The notes beneath the pieces were generated by a model. The model worked only from the letters and a program-made list of their open reading frames with translations. It was not told the DNA's origin and ran no database searches. From contig NZ_JAHYSG010000043.1 of the NCBI RefSeq assembly GCF_022095675.1, positions 1 to 64,000 on the forward strand: DNA of 64,000 nt. Direction: 5' to 3'. Positions 17,104 through 27,214 of the stretch are shown one piece after another. The first letter of the stretch is position 1; each line of letters begins with the position of its first letter. This stretch comes from Dactylosporangium sp. AC04546. Lineage in GTDB: Bacteria; Actinomycetota; Actinomycetes; Mycobacteriales; Micromonosporaceae. The position numbers were made by a program, and so were the translations under genes.

Positions 17104-17799
17104 ATGGACGGGCACTGGGAATGGTCCGAAGGCGACGACGCCGCCGACACCGCCGACCTGGGCGGTGACGGCGGCGGACCCGCCGACTTCGGCGGCGACT
17201 ACGGCTTCGAACACACCGACCTCGGGCACGACCTGGGCGGCGACCTCGGCGGCGAGCACCACGACCTGGGGCACGACCTCGGGCACGACGCCGGGCACGG
17301 CGGGGACGACCTGGAGGAGCCGCTCGGCACCGAGCACGCCACCGCGGACTACGACCACGCCGTCGAGACCGGCTACGGCGCCGACGACGTCCCGGAGCCC
17401 GCGGTCCCAGACACCGTCGATGACACGGCCGGCGACACCGTCGGCGACACCGTCGAGGAGCCGGTGACGTTCGGGGTCGACCCCGACGTCGACACCGGCG
17501 CCGACGACCCCGCGTGGCACGACGTGCCGTTCCCGGCCGAACTGCACCTGGAGGACCCGCCCGAGCCCGTCGACGGGTTCCCGTGGACCGACGTCGACGT
17601 CATCGGCGGCGGCCACGAAACCCAGGAAGCGCAGTTCGACCCGGCCGTCGCCGACCCGGCGCAGGCCGCGGACCCGGCCGGGCTGGCCGACTACGACGGT
17701 GCCGGCGTGCCCGACGGCGCCGACCCGTGGAGCCTGCTGCTCGGCTCCGACGACCCGGCCACCAGCAGCCTCGCCACGTTCTGGGCCCCCCAGGCCTGA
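17104..17799 (+). CDS. Acidic Asp/Gly/His-rich repeat protein
   Basis: The 231-residue protein is strongly acidic. It contains a run of short imperfect repeats built on D-L-G-G/H-D/E (residues about 35-65, for example HDLGGDLGGEHHDLGHDLGH) and few hydrophobic residues until the last 25. It has no signal peptide or membrane helix and is probably disordered. Repeated Asp and His suggest divalent-metal binding, but this is inference. It ends the dynamin operon, 14 bp after the second dynamin. IniB of mycobacteria is also a low-complexity protein in such an operon, though no sequence match is claimed. Confidence 0.65.
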   Translation: MDGHWEWSEGDDAADTADLGGDGGGPADFGGDYGFEHTDLGHDLGGDLGGEHHDLGHDLGHDAGHGGDDLEEPLGTEHATADYDHAVETGYGADDVPEPAVPDTVDDTAGDTVGDTVEEPVTFGVDPDVDTGADDPAWHDVPFPAELHLEDPPEPVDGFPWTDVDVIGGGHETQEAQFDPAVADPAQAADPAGLADYDGAGVPDGADPWSLLLGSDDPATSSLATFWAPQA

Positions 17800-17803
17800 C
17801 CGC

Positions 17804-17853
17804 GCTCATACGAGAAAGGCCGCCTCCCGTGGGAGGCGGCCTTTCGTATGAGC
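17804..17853. terminator. Bidirectional intrinsic terminator
   Basis: GCTCATACGA plus AAGGCCGCCTCCC on the left pairs with the reverse complement on the right (17831-17853), leaving two bulged bases at about 17814-17815 and a tight loop at 17829-17830. A stem of more than 20 bp between the convergent acidic-protein and Hsp70 genes, with CCTTTCG on the plus strand, is a clear two-way terminator. Confidence 0.9.
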
Positions 17854-17860
17854 AGGCGGT

Positions 17861-19399
17861 CTAGAAGGCCGTCAGGAGCAGGACCACGAACAGGATCGCG
17901 ACCAGGACCAGCACGACCACGATCACCGCGATCCAGTTGCGCTCCGCCGCGTCCTCCGACTGGACGACCGGCGCCTGCCGGGCCGCCTGCGGCGGGAACG
18001 GCCCCGGACGCTGCTGGACAACCGGCTGCGGCACCGGCGCGGGCTGCGGGCGGTACACCGGCTGCGGCGGCACCACCGGGCGCTGCACCTGCGGCGGGGC
18101 CTGGACCGGCTGGACGGGCGGGCGGGCCACCGGCGGCGGCATGACCGGGCGCTGGACGGGCGGCGGGGCCTGGACCGGCTGGACGGGCGGGCGCTGCACG
18201 GCCGGCGACACCGGCATGCCCGACATCGGCACCGCCGACACCGGCGGCTGCACCGGCGGGCGCTGCGGCGCGACCTGCTGCATGACCTGGGGCCGCGGCG
18301 CGACCTGCTGCGGCGTGCCCGACGTACGGACCGGGGCGCCCGCGACACCGATGCACAGGGCACCCTCGACGACGACCGTCTCCGGCTGCTCCAGCGTCGT
18401 GGGCGCCACCCCCAGCTCGGTGTGGATCAGGTGCGCGGCGAGGGGGATGCGGGACGAGCCGCCGACCAGGAAGATCCCGACGAGGTCCTTCGGCGACAGC
18501 CGCGCCGACTCGATCGCCCGGGACAGGCACTGCACGGTGCGCTCCAGGTGGGGCCGGACGAGGGTCTCCAGCTCCTCCCGGGTCAGGTGCGCGTCGATCT
18601 CCATCGACGGCAGGTGGATGTCGGTCGACGCGGTCCGCGACAGCATCTCCTTGGCACCGCGGACGTCCTCGTAGAGCATGCGGCGCAGCCGCCGGTCGGA
18701 GGCGTCGGTCGGGTTCGACAGCGCCGCCCACTTCTCCTGGTGGCTCGTCGAGTACGTCTTGCCGAGGTGCTCCACGATCGCGTGGTCGAAGTCCAGACCG
18801 CCGACGTCGGGCAGGCCGTCCTCGGCGAGGACCTCGAACCCCGACTGGGTCCGGCGGACCACGGTCGCGTCGAACGTGCCGCCGCCCAGGTCGTAGATGG
18901 CCAGGCTGCGGCCCACCGGAACGGCGGAGCCCAGCACGGCCGTGAAGTACGACGCGGCGCCGACCGGCTCCGCGATCAGCCGGGGCGTGCCCAGGCCGGA
19001 GATGCGCGACGCCTCGCTGAGCAGCGACCGGCGCCGCTCACCCCAGCGGGCCGGGTGGGTGATGCGCACCTCCTGCGGCGCCCCGCCGAGCTGCCGCCGG
19101 GCCTCGGTGTTCACCTGCGACAACACGTGCGCGAACAGGCGCGGCACGGGCATCGAAAGCTCACCGATGAACACTTCGCCGTCGTCGATGCGCCGTTTCG
19201 GGTTCGGCTCGAAGCGGGCCGGGTCGAGCCGAGCGTTGCGCTCGGCGTCCCGGCCGACGAGGACCTTCCCGTCGGCGTTGAAATACAAGGAAGAGGGCAG
19301 CAAAGGAGAACCGTCGAACAACAACGGCCGCATCCGCGCGTCCTGGCGGATCATCGCGACCGTGTTCGACGTGCCGAAGTCGATGCCGAGCACGCGCAT
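17861..19399 (-). CDS. Tail-anchored Hsp70-like ATPase lacking a substrate-binding domain
   Basis: The 512-residue protein has an Hsp70 nucleotide-binding domain: VLGIDFGTSNT (phosphate 1, residues 3-13), IYDLGGGTFDATVV (phosphate 2, 168-181) and GIFLVGGSSRIPL (adenosine, 308-320). After about residue 355 there is no beta-sandwich or lid. Instead a Pro/Val/Gln-rich linker (about 360-475) leads to one C-terminal membrane helix (about 489-510), so the ATPase domain should face the cytosol. TAGGGT lies 7 nt before ATG 19399. With the membrane GrpE-like protein it would make a membrane-surface ATPase cycle; no DnaJ gene is present. Confidence 0.88.
   Translation of the reverse strand: MRVLGIDFGTSNTVAMIRQDARMRPLLFDGSPLLPSSLYFNADGKVLVGRDAERNARLDPARFEPNPKRRIDDGEVFIGELSMPVPRLFAHVLSQVNTEARRQLGGAPQEVRITHPARWGERRRSLLSEASRISGLGTPRLIAEPVGAASYFTAVLGSAVPVGRSLAIYDLGGGTFDATVVRRTQSGFEVLAEDGLPDVGGLDFDHAIVEHLGKTYSTSHQEKWAALSNPTDASDRRLRRMLYEDVRGAKEMLSRTASTDIHLPSMEIDAHLTREELETLVRPHLERTVQCLSRAIESARLSPKDLVGIFLVGGSSRIPLAAHLIHTELGVAPTTLEQPETVVVEGALCIGVAGAPVRTSGTPQQVAPRPQVMQQVAPQRPPVQPPVSAVPMSGMPVSPAVQRPPVQPVQAPPPVQRPVMPPPVARPPVQPVQAPPQVQRPVVPPQPVYRPQPAPVPQPVVQQRPGPFPPQAARQAPVVQSEDAAERNWIAVIVVVLVLVAILFVVLLLTAF
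18076..18213 (-). repeat. 69-bp in-frame tandem repeat in the Hsp70 linker
   Basis: Two adjacent copies (18076-18144 and 18145-18213) share most bases. The stretch around GGGGCCTGGACCGGCTGG is repeated exactly 69 bp later. It encodes 23-residue units containing RPPVQPVQAPP. Linker length could vary between strains by slippage. Confidence 0.75.
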
Positions 19400-19504
19400 G
19401 TGCGTCACCCTACCTTTGCCGTTCCACGCTTTGCGTCGGCCGTCAAGCCTGCCGTAACCCGCTGTTGCCCCAACTTGCCGGAAGATCACTGCATACTGGC
19501 CGAC

Positions 19505-20269
19505 GTGAGGCACGATGTCCCCTACCTCGACCAGGCAGGACCGCTGGGCTTCGCCCACCGTGGCGGTGCGGCGGCCGGTGACGAGAACACGACAGCGGCG
19601 TTCGCCCGTGCGGTCGAACTCGGCTACCGATACATCGAGACAGACACGCACGCCACCGCCGACGGGGTCGCGGTCGTGTTCCACGATGACACGCTCGAGC
19701 GGCTCCTGGGGCGTCCGGGTCGGATGATCGACTTACGGTGGGCGGACCTGGCGAGCGAACGGGTCGGCGGGGCCGCCGTGGTACCGCGGCTGGAGGAGGT
19801 CCTGGAGGCCTGGCCGCAGGTCCGGTTCAACATCGACGCCAAGACCGACGCCGCCGCCGAGCCCACCATCGAGGTGGTGCGCCGCGCCGGCGCCGAGGAC
19901 CGGGTGCTGCTCGCGTCGTTCTCCTCCGCCCGGCTGGCCCGGATGCGGCGGGCCGCCGGTCCGCGGGTGGCGACGTCGCTGGGGATGAGCGAGGTCGCGA
20001 AGCTCTGGCTGGCGGCGAAGGCCGGGCGGGCGCTGCGGCTGCCGGACAGTGTCGCGGCGATCCAGATCCCGCCGCGGTACGGCAGGCTCGCGCTGGCCAC
20101 CCCGAAGTTCGTCGGCTACGCCCATCGGCTCGGGCTGCACGTGCACCTGTGGACGATCGACGACGCCGCACAGATGGAGCACTTCCTCGACCTCGGTGTT
20201 GATGGCATCATGACCGATCACATCGAGGTGTTGCGCGACGTGTACGTGCGGCGCGGCATCTGGAACTGA
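19505..20269 (+). CDS. Glycerophosphodiester phosphodiesterase
   Basis: The 254-residue protein has the GDPD signature: FAHRGGAAAGDENT (His18, Arg19, Glu27, Asn28), YIETDTHATADGVAVVFHDD (Glu45, Asp47 and the second catalytic His), FNIDAKTD and the C-terminal LHVHLWTIDD. It hydrolyses glycerophosphodiesters to glycerol-3-phosphate and an alcohol with a bound divalent metal. There is no signal peptide, so it should act in the cytosol. GTG 19505 is the first in-frame start before the catalytic block. It is divergent from the Hsp70 gene and 26 bp before the transporter gene. Confidence 0.92.
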   Translation: MRHDVPYLDQAGPLGFAHRGGAAAGDENTTAAFARAVELGYRYIETDTHATADGVAVVFHDDTLERLLGRPGRMIDLRWADLASERVGGAAVVPRLEEVLEAWPQVRFNIDAKTDAAAEPTIEVVRRAGAEDRVLLASFSSARLARMRRAAGPRVATSLGMSEVAKLWLAAKAGRALRLPDSVAAIQIPPRYGRLALATPKFVGYAHRLGLHVHLWTIDDAAQMEHFLDLGVDGIMTDHIEVLRDVYVRRGIWN

Positions 20270-20295
20270 CCCCGCCGTTCCTGGAAGAGGCCGCC

Positions 20296-21666
20296 GTGTC
20301 CACTGTGGAGGAAACGCAGCTCAGCACCCGTCGGGAGAGGGTCGGCTGGTACTTCTACGACTGGGCGAACTCGGCGTTCTCGACCACGGTCGTGACCGTG
20401 TTCCTCGGCCCGTACCTGACGTCGATCGCCGAGAAGGCCGCCGGCTGCGAGGGTGACGCCTGCGACGACGCCGTCATCCGGCCGCTCGGCATCGCGATCG
20501 CCCCCGGCGCCCTGTTCCCGTACGTGGTGTCGCTGTCGGTGTTTCTCACCGTGTTCGTGCTGCCCGTCGTCGGGGCGATCGCCGACCGCTCACCCCGCAA
20601 GAAGGAGCTGCTGGCGCTGTTCGCCTACATCGGGGCGGGCGCGACGGCGGCGATGCTGTTCCTGACCGGCGACCGGTACCTGCTCGGCGCCGGGCTGTTC
20701 CTGGTGGCCAACATCGCGTTCGGCGCGTCCGTCGTGGTGTACAACTCGTTCCTGCCGCAGCTGGCCGACGAGGAGGACCGCGACCGGGTGTCCAGCTTCG
20801 GGTGGGCGTTCGGGTACCTCGGCGGCGGCCTGCTGCTGCTCGTCAACGTCGTCGCCGTGCTCATGAAGGACTCGCTGGGGCTGACGACCGGCGACGTCGC
20901 GCGGTACAGCATCGTCTCGGCCGGCCTGTGGTGGGCCGGGTTCACGACCATCCCGCTGCTGCGGCTGCGCAACCGGCCGGTCGTCGTCGACCCCACGATC
21001 GGCGCCGGCACCGGGTCGGTGCTCACCGACGGGTTCCGGCAGCTGTGGCACACCCTGAAGAGCCTCAAGGCGTTCCCGCTGACGCTGTTCTTCCTCGTCG
21101 CGTACCTCGTCTACAACGACGGCATCCAGACCGTGATCGCCCTGGCCAGCCAGTACGGCACCAAGGAGCTCGGGCTGTCCGACGACGTGCTGGTCCCGAC
21201 GATCCTCATGGTGCAGTTCCTGGCGTTCGCGGGGGCGCTGCTGCTGGGCTGGATGGCCAAGCGGATCGGCGCGTGGAAGACGCTGCTGACCAGCCTCGTG
21301 CTGTGGACCGTGATCATCCTCATCGCGTACTTCCTGCCCGTCGGGCAGGCGGTGCCGTTCGTCGCGCTCGGCGGCGGCATCGGCCTGGTCCTCGGCGGCA
21401 GCCAGGCCCTGTCCCGGTCGCTGTTCTCACAGCTCATCCCGAAGGGCAAGGAGGGCGAGTACTTCGGGCTGTACGAGATCTCCGACAAGGGCACCAGCTG
21501 GCTCGGGCCGCTGCTGTTCGGGCTGGCCTACGACACCACCCGCAGCTACCGGGTCGCGATCATCTCGCTGCTGGTGTTCTTCGTCGTCGGGTTCGTCCTG
21601 CTGCTGGCGGTGCCGATCCGCAAGGCGATCGAGCAGGCCGGCAACACCCCACCCGTCAAGCTGTAG
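20296..21666 (+). CDS. MFS transporter, UMF1 (Atg22-like) family
   Basis: The 456-residue protein has about twelve membrane helices. It opens with REVGWYFYDWANSAF-type sequence (here RRERVGWYFYDWANSAFST), the hallmark of the UMF1/Vacuole-effluxer family, and carries the A-motif-like GAIADRSPRKKELL after helix 2. Yeast Atg22 exports amino acids from the vacuole; bacterial substrates are unknown. GTG 20296 follows GGAAGAGG. It may be co-transcribed with the GDPD gene. The 3' end overlaps the convergent EEP gene by 11 bp. Confidence 0.87.
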   Translation: MSTVEETQLSTRRERVGWYFYDWANSAFSTTVVTVFLGPYLTSIAEKAAGCEGDACDDAVIRPLGIAIAPGALFPYVVSLSVFLTVFVLPVVGAIADRSPRKKELLALFAYIGAGATAAMLFLTGDRYLLGAGLFLVANIAFGASVVVYNSFLPQLADEEDRDRVSSFGWAFGYLGGGLLLLVNVVAVLMKDSLGLTTGDVARYSIVSAGLWWAGFTTIPLLRLRNRPVVVDPTIGAGTGSVLTDGFRQLWHTLKSLKAFPLTLFFLVAYLVYNDGIQTVIALASQYGTKELGLSDDVLVPTILMVQFLAFAGALLLGWMAKRIGAWKTLLTSLVLWTVIILIAYFLPVGQAVPFVALGGGIGLVLGGSQALSRSLFSQLIPKGKEGEYFGLYEISDKGTSWLGPLLFGLAYDTTRSYRVAIISLLVFFVVGFVLLLAVPIRKAIEQAGNTPPVKL

Positions 21667-22606
21667 GGATCCGCAGCTCGGCGACGACGGCGCGGTGGTC
21701 GCTGCCCGGCACGGGCCGCACGGCGACCTCCCGCACCCCGATGCGCCGGTCGACGAGGACGTGGTCGAGCGTGACCGCGAACAGCCGCAGCGGGCCCGGC
21801 GCGACCGCGTACGGCCAGGTCGGGACCAGGCCCCGGCCGCGTTCGGCGGCGGCGTCGCGGTAGCCGCCGCGGCGCAGCAGCCGCCGCAGCGGCGCGTGGT
21901 CGAGGGTGGCGTTGAAGTCGCCGAGCAGCACCCGCGGCGGGCCGTCACCCACGAGTGGCTGTTCGGCGAGGTCGCGGGCCCAGCAGGAGGTCTTCCCGCC
22001 GGGGTGCGGGGCGCACGGGTGGGCCGACTCGACGACGAGGGGGCCGGCGCCCGGCACCAGGACCGTCGCGCGGACCTGCTGGATGCCGCTCGGGCAGACC
22101 CGCACCACCGGCTCGCCGTCGAGCGGGTGGCGGCTGAACACCGCGGTCCCGCGGCCGCGGGGTGCCGGGTGCAGGGCCCGGAACGGCAGCAGCCCGTCGG
22201 CGCCGGCCCGGTCGAACGTCTCCAGGTCGGAGGTGTTCGCCTCCTGCAGGGCGAGGACGTCGACGTCGTCGGTCTTGGCCAGCTGGAGCAGGGCGGTCAT
22301 GTCGCCGCGCTCCCACAGCACGTTCGCGGTCATCACCCGCAGCCGCTGCCCGCCCCGGGCTCCGGGCCGCTTCGGTATCGCCCGGGGGATCACCACCGCG
22401 GCCAGCGCCAGCCCGGCCGCGGCCGTCACGAGCGCCGCCGTGATGCTGGTGAACGCGGCCGCCGCGGCGGCGACCAGGGCGCCACCGGCCACGTAGGGGG
22501 TGAACGCCATCAGCTGGACCAGCGGCGTGCCCCGCTCGAGCCCGAACAACCGGACGAGCGTGAACGCCGCGACCAGGACCGCCACCACCCACCACACGAC
22601 CGTCAT
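21656..22606 (-). CDS. Membrane-anchored endonuclease/exonuclease/phosphatase-family protein
   Basis: The 316-residue protein starts with three hydrophobic segments (about 1-20, 32-52, 55-80). An EEP catalytic domain follows: VMTANVLWERGD, DVLALQEANTSD (catalytic Glu), RVLLGDFNATLDHAPL (Asp/Asn) and VPGSDHRAVVAEL (Asp-His). The topology, multi-helix anchor then an outward EEP domain, is common in actinobacteria and the substrate is unknown. TACCTT 7 nt before ATG 22606 suggests a leaderless transcript. It is divergent from the LacI gene. Confidence 0.87.
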   Translation of the reverse strand: MTVVWWVVAVLVAAFTLVRLFGLERGTPLVQLMAFTPYVAGGALVAAAAAAFTSITAALVTAAAGLALAAVVIPRAIPKRPGARGGQRLRVMTANVLWERGDMTALLQLAKTDDVDVLALQEANTSDLETFDRAGADGLLPFRALHPAPRGRGTAVFSRHPLDGEPVVRVCPSGIQQVRATVLVPGAGPLVVESAHPCAPHPGGKTSCWARDLAEQPLVGDGPPRVLLGDFNATLDHAPLRRLLRRGGYRDAAAERGRGLVPTWPYAVAPGPLRLFAVTLDHVLVDRRIGVREVAVRPVPGSDHRAVVAELRIPTA

Positions 22607-22632
22607 GGTCGAAAAGGTACCCGCCGCTTCTC

Positions 22633-22648
22633 GTGAGAGCGCTCTCGC
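22633..22648. promoter_or_regulatory. LacI-type operator
   Basis: GAGAGC-GCTCTC (22635-22646) is a perfect 12-bp palindrome with central CG, the hallmark of LacI/CebR-like sites. Outer G/C at 22633 and 22648 extend it with one mismatch. It lies between the EEP and LacI starts and overlaps the region before TATCGT, the likely -10 of the LacI gene. Confidence 0.75.
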
Positions 22649-22665
22649 GCGTATCGTTCCCGAGC

Positions 22666-23646
22666 GTGAACAGGTCAAAGCCGACCATCGAGGACGTCGC
22701 CCGGGTCGCCGGCGTGTCCCGCGCGACCGTGTCCCGGGTGATCAACAACGTGCCGGGCGCTTCCGAGCCGCTGCGGGCCCGGGTGCACGAGGCCGTCTCG
22801 GCGCTGGGCTACCTGCCCAACCAGACAGCCCGGGCCCTCGCCTCCGGCCGGCCCCGCGCCATCGACCTCGTCGCCGTCAAGGTCACCGCCGAGAGCGGCT
22901 GGCTCGGCACCGACCCCTACTACAGCCGCGTCCTCGCCGGCGTCCTGGCGGTGCTGGAGGGCCAGGACGTGCACCTGCGGATGCACGCCGTCGGGTCGGG
23001 TGAGGCGATCGACGCGATCGCCGCCGACGCCACCGTCGGCGCGGTGCTCACCAACCTCCCGCCCGACCACGCCGCCCGGTTCCACCGCCGCTGCCGGCGG
23101 GCCGTGTCGCTGGTCGCGACCGCCGCCGCGGTCCCGGCGGTCGAGGCCGACAACGTCGGCGGCGCCCAGGCCGCCGTCGAGCACCTGCACCGCCTGGGCC
23201 GCCGCCGCATCGCCGCGATCCACGGCCCGGCGACCACCACCTGCGCCGCCGACCGCCGGGCCGGCTACGAGCGGGCCGTCCGCGCGCTCGGCCTTCCCGA
23301 CCTCGGCGTCCCCGGCGGCGAGTTCCTCCGCGAGGACGGTCACGACGCCGCCGGCCGCCTCCTCGACCGGTATCCCGACGTCGACGCGGTGTTCGTGGCC
23401 TGCGACGTGATGGCCGCCGGCGCCGTCCAGGCGCTCACCGCCGCCGGGCGGCGCGTCCCCGAGGACGTCAGGGTCGTCGGGTTCGACGACAGCCTCGCCG
23501 CCGCCTGCTCGAACCCGCCGCTGACCACGATGCGGGTACCGGTGGAGGAGATGGCGGCCACGGCGACCCGGCTCCTGCTGGACGGCACCCTCCCGGTCGG
23601 CTACCGCGAACGGTTCCCGGTCTCCCTCGTGCAGCGCAGCTCGTGA
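22666..23646 (+). CDS. LacI-family transcriptional regulator
   Basis: The 326-residue protein opens with the LacI headpiece PTIEDVARVAGVSRATVSRV and the hinge-region start VRARVHEAVSALGYLPNQTARAL. A periplasmic-binding-protein-like sensor domain follows, ending FDDSLAAACSNPPLTTMRVP. The fold senses sugars in most relatives, but no sugar catabolic gene is adjacent. GTG 22666 lies 9 nt after TATCGT. It overlaps the next small ORF by GTGA. Confidence 0.9.
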   Translation: MNRSKPTIEDVARVAGVSRATVSRVINNVPGASEPLRARVHEAVSALGYLPNQTARALASGRPRAIDLVAVKVTAESGWLGTDPYYSRVLAGVLAVLEGQDVHLRMHAVGSGEAIDAIAADATVGAVLTNLPPDHAARFHRRCRRAVSLVATAAAVPAVEADNVGGAQAAVEHLHRLGRRRIAAIHGPATTTCAADRRAGYERAVRALGLPDLGVPGGEFLREDGHDAAGRLLDRYPDVDAVFVACDVMAAGAVQALTAAGRRVPEDVRVVGFDDSLAAACSNPPLTTMRVPVEEMAATATRLLLDGTLPVGYRERFPVSLVQRSS

Positions 23647-23810
23647 CGGCCGCAGCCGTCCGGGCGACCTACGTGGTGTTCGCCGCCTGCGGGTTCCTGC
23701 GGGCCCTGCTGGTCGTCGCCGCGCTGCAGGCCGTCGCGGTCCTCATCGCCGGCGCCACCCGCCCGCTCGCCGCGCCCGAGCCCGCCGAAGCGCCGGTGGA
23801 GGCCCGCTGA
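23643..23810 (+). CDS. Short hydrophobic protein (55 aa), possible transporter remnant
   Basis: GTG 23643 overlaps the LacI stop (GTGA) and the frame runs 55 codons to TGA 23810. The product has one or two hydrophobic stretches (ATYVVFAACGFLRALLVV, LQAVAVLIAGA) and a Pro/Glu/Ala tail. It resembles the last helices of an MFS protein, which often follows LacI genes, so it may be the remnant of a deleted transporter. A genuine small membrane protein is the alternative. Confidence 0.45.
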   Translation: MTAAAVRATYVVFAACGFLRALLVVAALQAVAVLIAGATRPLAAPEPAEAPVEAR

Positions 23811-23826
23811 AGTAGGCTTCGCCGTC

Positions 23827-24543
23827 GTGACCCCAACCGACCCCGACCCCGACTCCTGCGTGGCTGCCGGCGACAGCCGGCTGCGGCGCGGTGGCTCGCT
23901 CAAGTTCTTCTACGGGCCCATGGACTGCGGCAAGTCGACCCTTGCGCTGCAGATGGACTACAACCACGCCCGGCAGGGCCGGCACGGGATGGTGCTGACC
24001 ACGATCGACCGGGCCGGGCCCGGGCGGCTCAGCACCCGCATCGGGCTGGGCAAGGAGGCGGTCGAGGTCGACGCCGGGCTGGACCTGCGGCGGCTCGTGC
24101 GGGACCGGTGGGCACGCGGGATCCGGGTCGACTACCTCATCTGCGACGAGGCCAGCTTCTACACCGTCGCGCAGATCGAGCAGCTCGCCGACCTCGTCGA
24201 CACCTCCGACGTCGACGTGTACGCGTTCGGGCTGGCCACCGACTTCCGCACCAGCCTGTTCCCGGCCGCGCAGCGGCTGTTCGAGCTCGCCGACGAGGTC
24301 ACCCGGGTGCAGGTCGAGGTGCTGTGCTGGTGCGGGCGGCCCGGCCTGCTCAACGCCCGGGTCGTCGACGGGTCCATCGCCCGGGAGGGTGATCAGGTGG
24401 TGATCGGCGACACGGCGGAGGGTGCCGGCGAGAACGACGAGGCCCCGGCCGACGTGCACTACCAGGTCCTGTGCCGGCGTCACCACCGCGGCGGGGACCT
24501 CGGGCCACTCGCCCGCACCGGCGGGCAGCTGCGGCTGGTGTGA
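23827..24543 (+). CDS. tdk: Thymidine kinase (type II)
   Basis: The 238-residue protein has P-loop FFYGPMDCGKSTLAL (residues 28-42), the DYLICDEASFY Walker B/lasso-domain acid, and a four-ligand zinc site made by VLCWCGRP and the C-terminal VLCRRHHRGGD. It phosphorylates thymidine with ATP for salvage. GTG 23827 is preceded by TAGGCT at 23813-23818, a leaderless arrangement. Slightly long at the N-terminus and C-terminus for the family, otherwise normal. Confidence 0.92.
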   Translation: MTPTDPDPDSCVAAGDSRLRRGGSLKFFYGPMDCGKSTLALQMDYNHARQGRHGMVLTTIDRAGPGRLSTRIGLGKEAVEVDAGLDLRRLVRDRWARGIRVDYLICDEASFYTVAQIEQLADLVDTSDVDVYAFGLATDFRTSLFPAAQRLFELADEVTRVQVEVLCWCGRPGLLNARVVDGSIAREGDQVVIGDTAEGAGENDEAPADVHYQVLCRRHHRGGDLGPLARTGGQLRLV

Positions 24544-24573
24544 CCCGGATTACCGGGCGGTAACCTACGGGGT

Positions 24574-26240
<1,667 letters not shown>

Positions 26241-26259
<19 letters not shown>

Positions 26260-27203
26260 CCGCGGCGGGCCCGGGCCGCGGCCAGCACGTACGCCGGGTC
26301 GCGGTCCAGGTTGTGCCGGTCCCGGTCGTAGCGGCGGGTCGTGCGCGGGTCGGCGTGCCCCATGGCGTCCTGGACGTCCTCGAGGGGCACGCCCTCGTCG
26401 CGGGCGGAGGTCGCGAACGCGTGCCGCAGCGAGTGCGGCGACAACCGCTCCCACGCCGGCACCCCGGCGTCGCGGGCCAGCCGCCGCACCAGCCGGAACA
26501 CGGCGTGCCGGTCGACCCGCCCGCCGGTCGCGGTGACGAACAGCGGCCCGGGCGTGTCGCCGCGGCGGGCCACGAACGTGTCGATCGCGTGCGCCGCCGC
26601 CGGGGACAGCGCCCGCCGCCGCGACAGGCCGCCCTTGCCGGTGAACCGGACCGTGCGGTGCCCCCGCTCCACGCCGACGTCGGCGACGTCGAGAGCGACC
26701 ACCTCACCGACCCGCAGCCCCAGGTCGGCCAGCAGCGCCAGGACGGCCCGGTCCCGGTCCGCGGTCGGGCCGGTCAGCCGGGCCGCGGCGGCGAGCATCG
26801 CGTCGACCTCCGCCGCGGACAGCCCGACCGTCGAGGACACGTCCCGCGCCACGCGGGGCCGGTCCGCGCCCCCGACCGGGTTGCTCGACACGATCTCCAG
26901 CCGCAGCAGGAACTGGTACCAGCTCGACAGCGCCGAGAGCTTCCGGGCCACGCTCGCCGGGGCGAGGGGCTTGCCGGTCCGGCCGTCCACCGTGGACTCC
27001 AGATCCCGGCCGTAGGCGTTGACGTGCAGGAACGACGCGCGGACCGGGTCGATGCCGCGCTCGGCGCACCAGGCGAGGAACTGGTGGACGTCGCGGCGGT
27101 ACGCGGCGCGGGTGTGCGCGGACAGCCGCCGGTTGGCGAGCCAGCCCTCGGTGAAGTCGGCCAGCCCACCGGAGGGCGGCGGCAGCGGCGAGAGGGTGGA
27201 CAT
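26241..27203 (-). CDS. XerC/XerD-type tyrosine recombinase
   Basis: The 320-residue protein has an N-terminal SAM-like core-binding domain (residues 12-105) and a catalytic domain with the full set of residues: Arg164, Lys190, His257, Arg260, His283 and nucleophile Tyr292 (motifs LGLRVGEVVALDV, SPHSLRHAF, MGHADPRTTRRY). Length matches Xer proteins. No attachment sites or mobile genes flank it, so a chromosomal role is more likely than an integrase role. TAAGAT 8 nt before ATG 27203 supports this start. Confidence 0.88.
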
Positions 27204-27214
27204 CCCCGCAGATC

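Noticed and set aside
17104..17799. The acidic protein as a homologue of IniB
   Set aside because: Only the low-complexity character and operon position agree; composition differs (Asp/His instead of Gly/Ala) and the IniB N-terminal pattern is not visible.
15173..19399. A DnaJ-like J-domain partner for the Hsp70
   Set aside because: I searched both strands for the His-Pro-Asp motif with flanking helices in the locus and found none. The system may lack a J protein or use a distant one.
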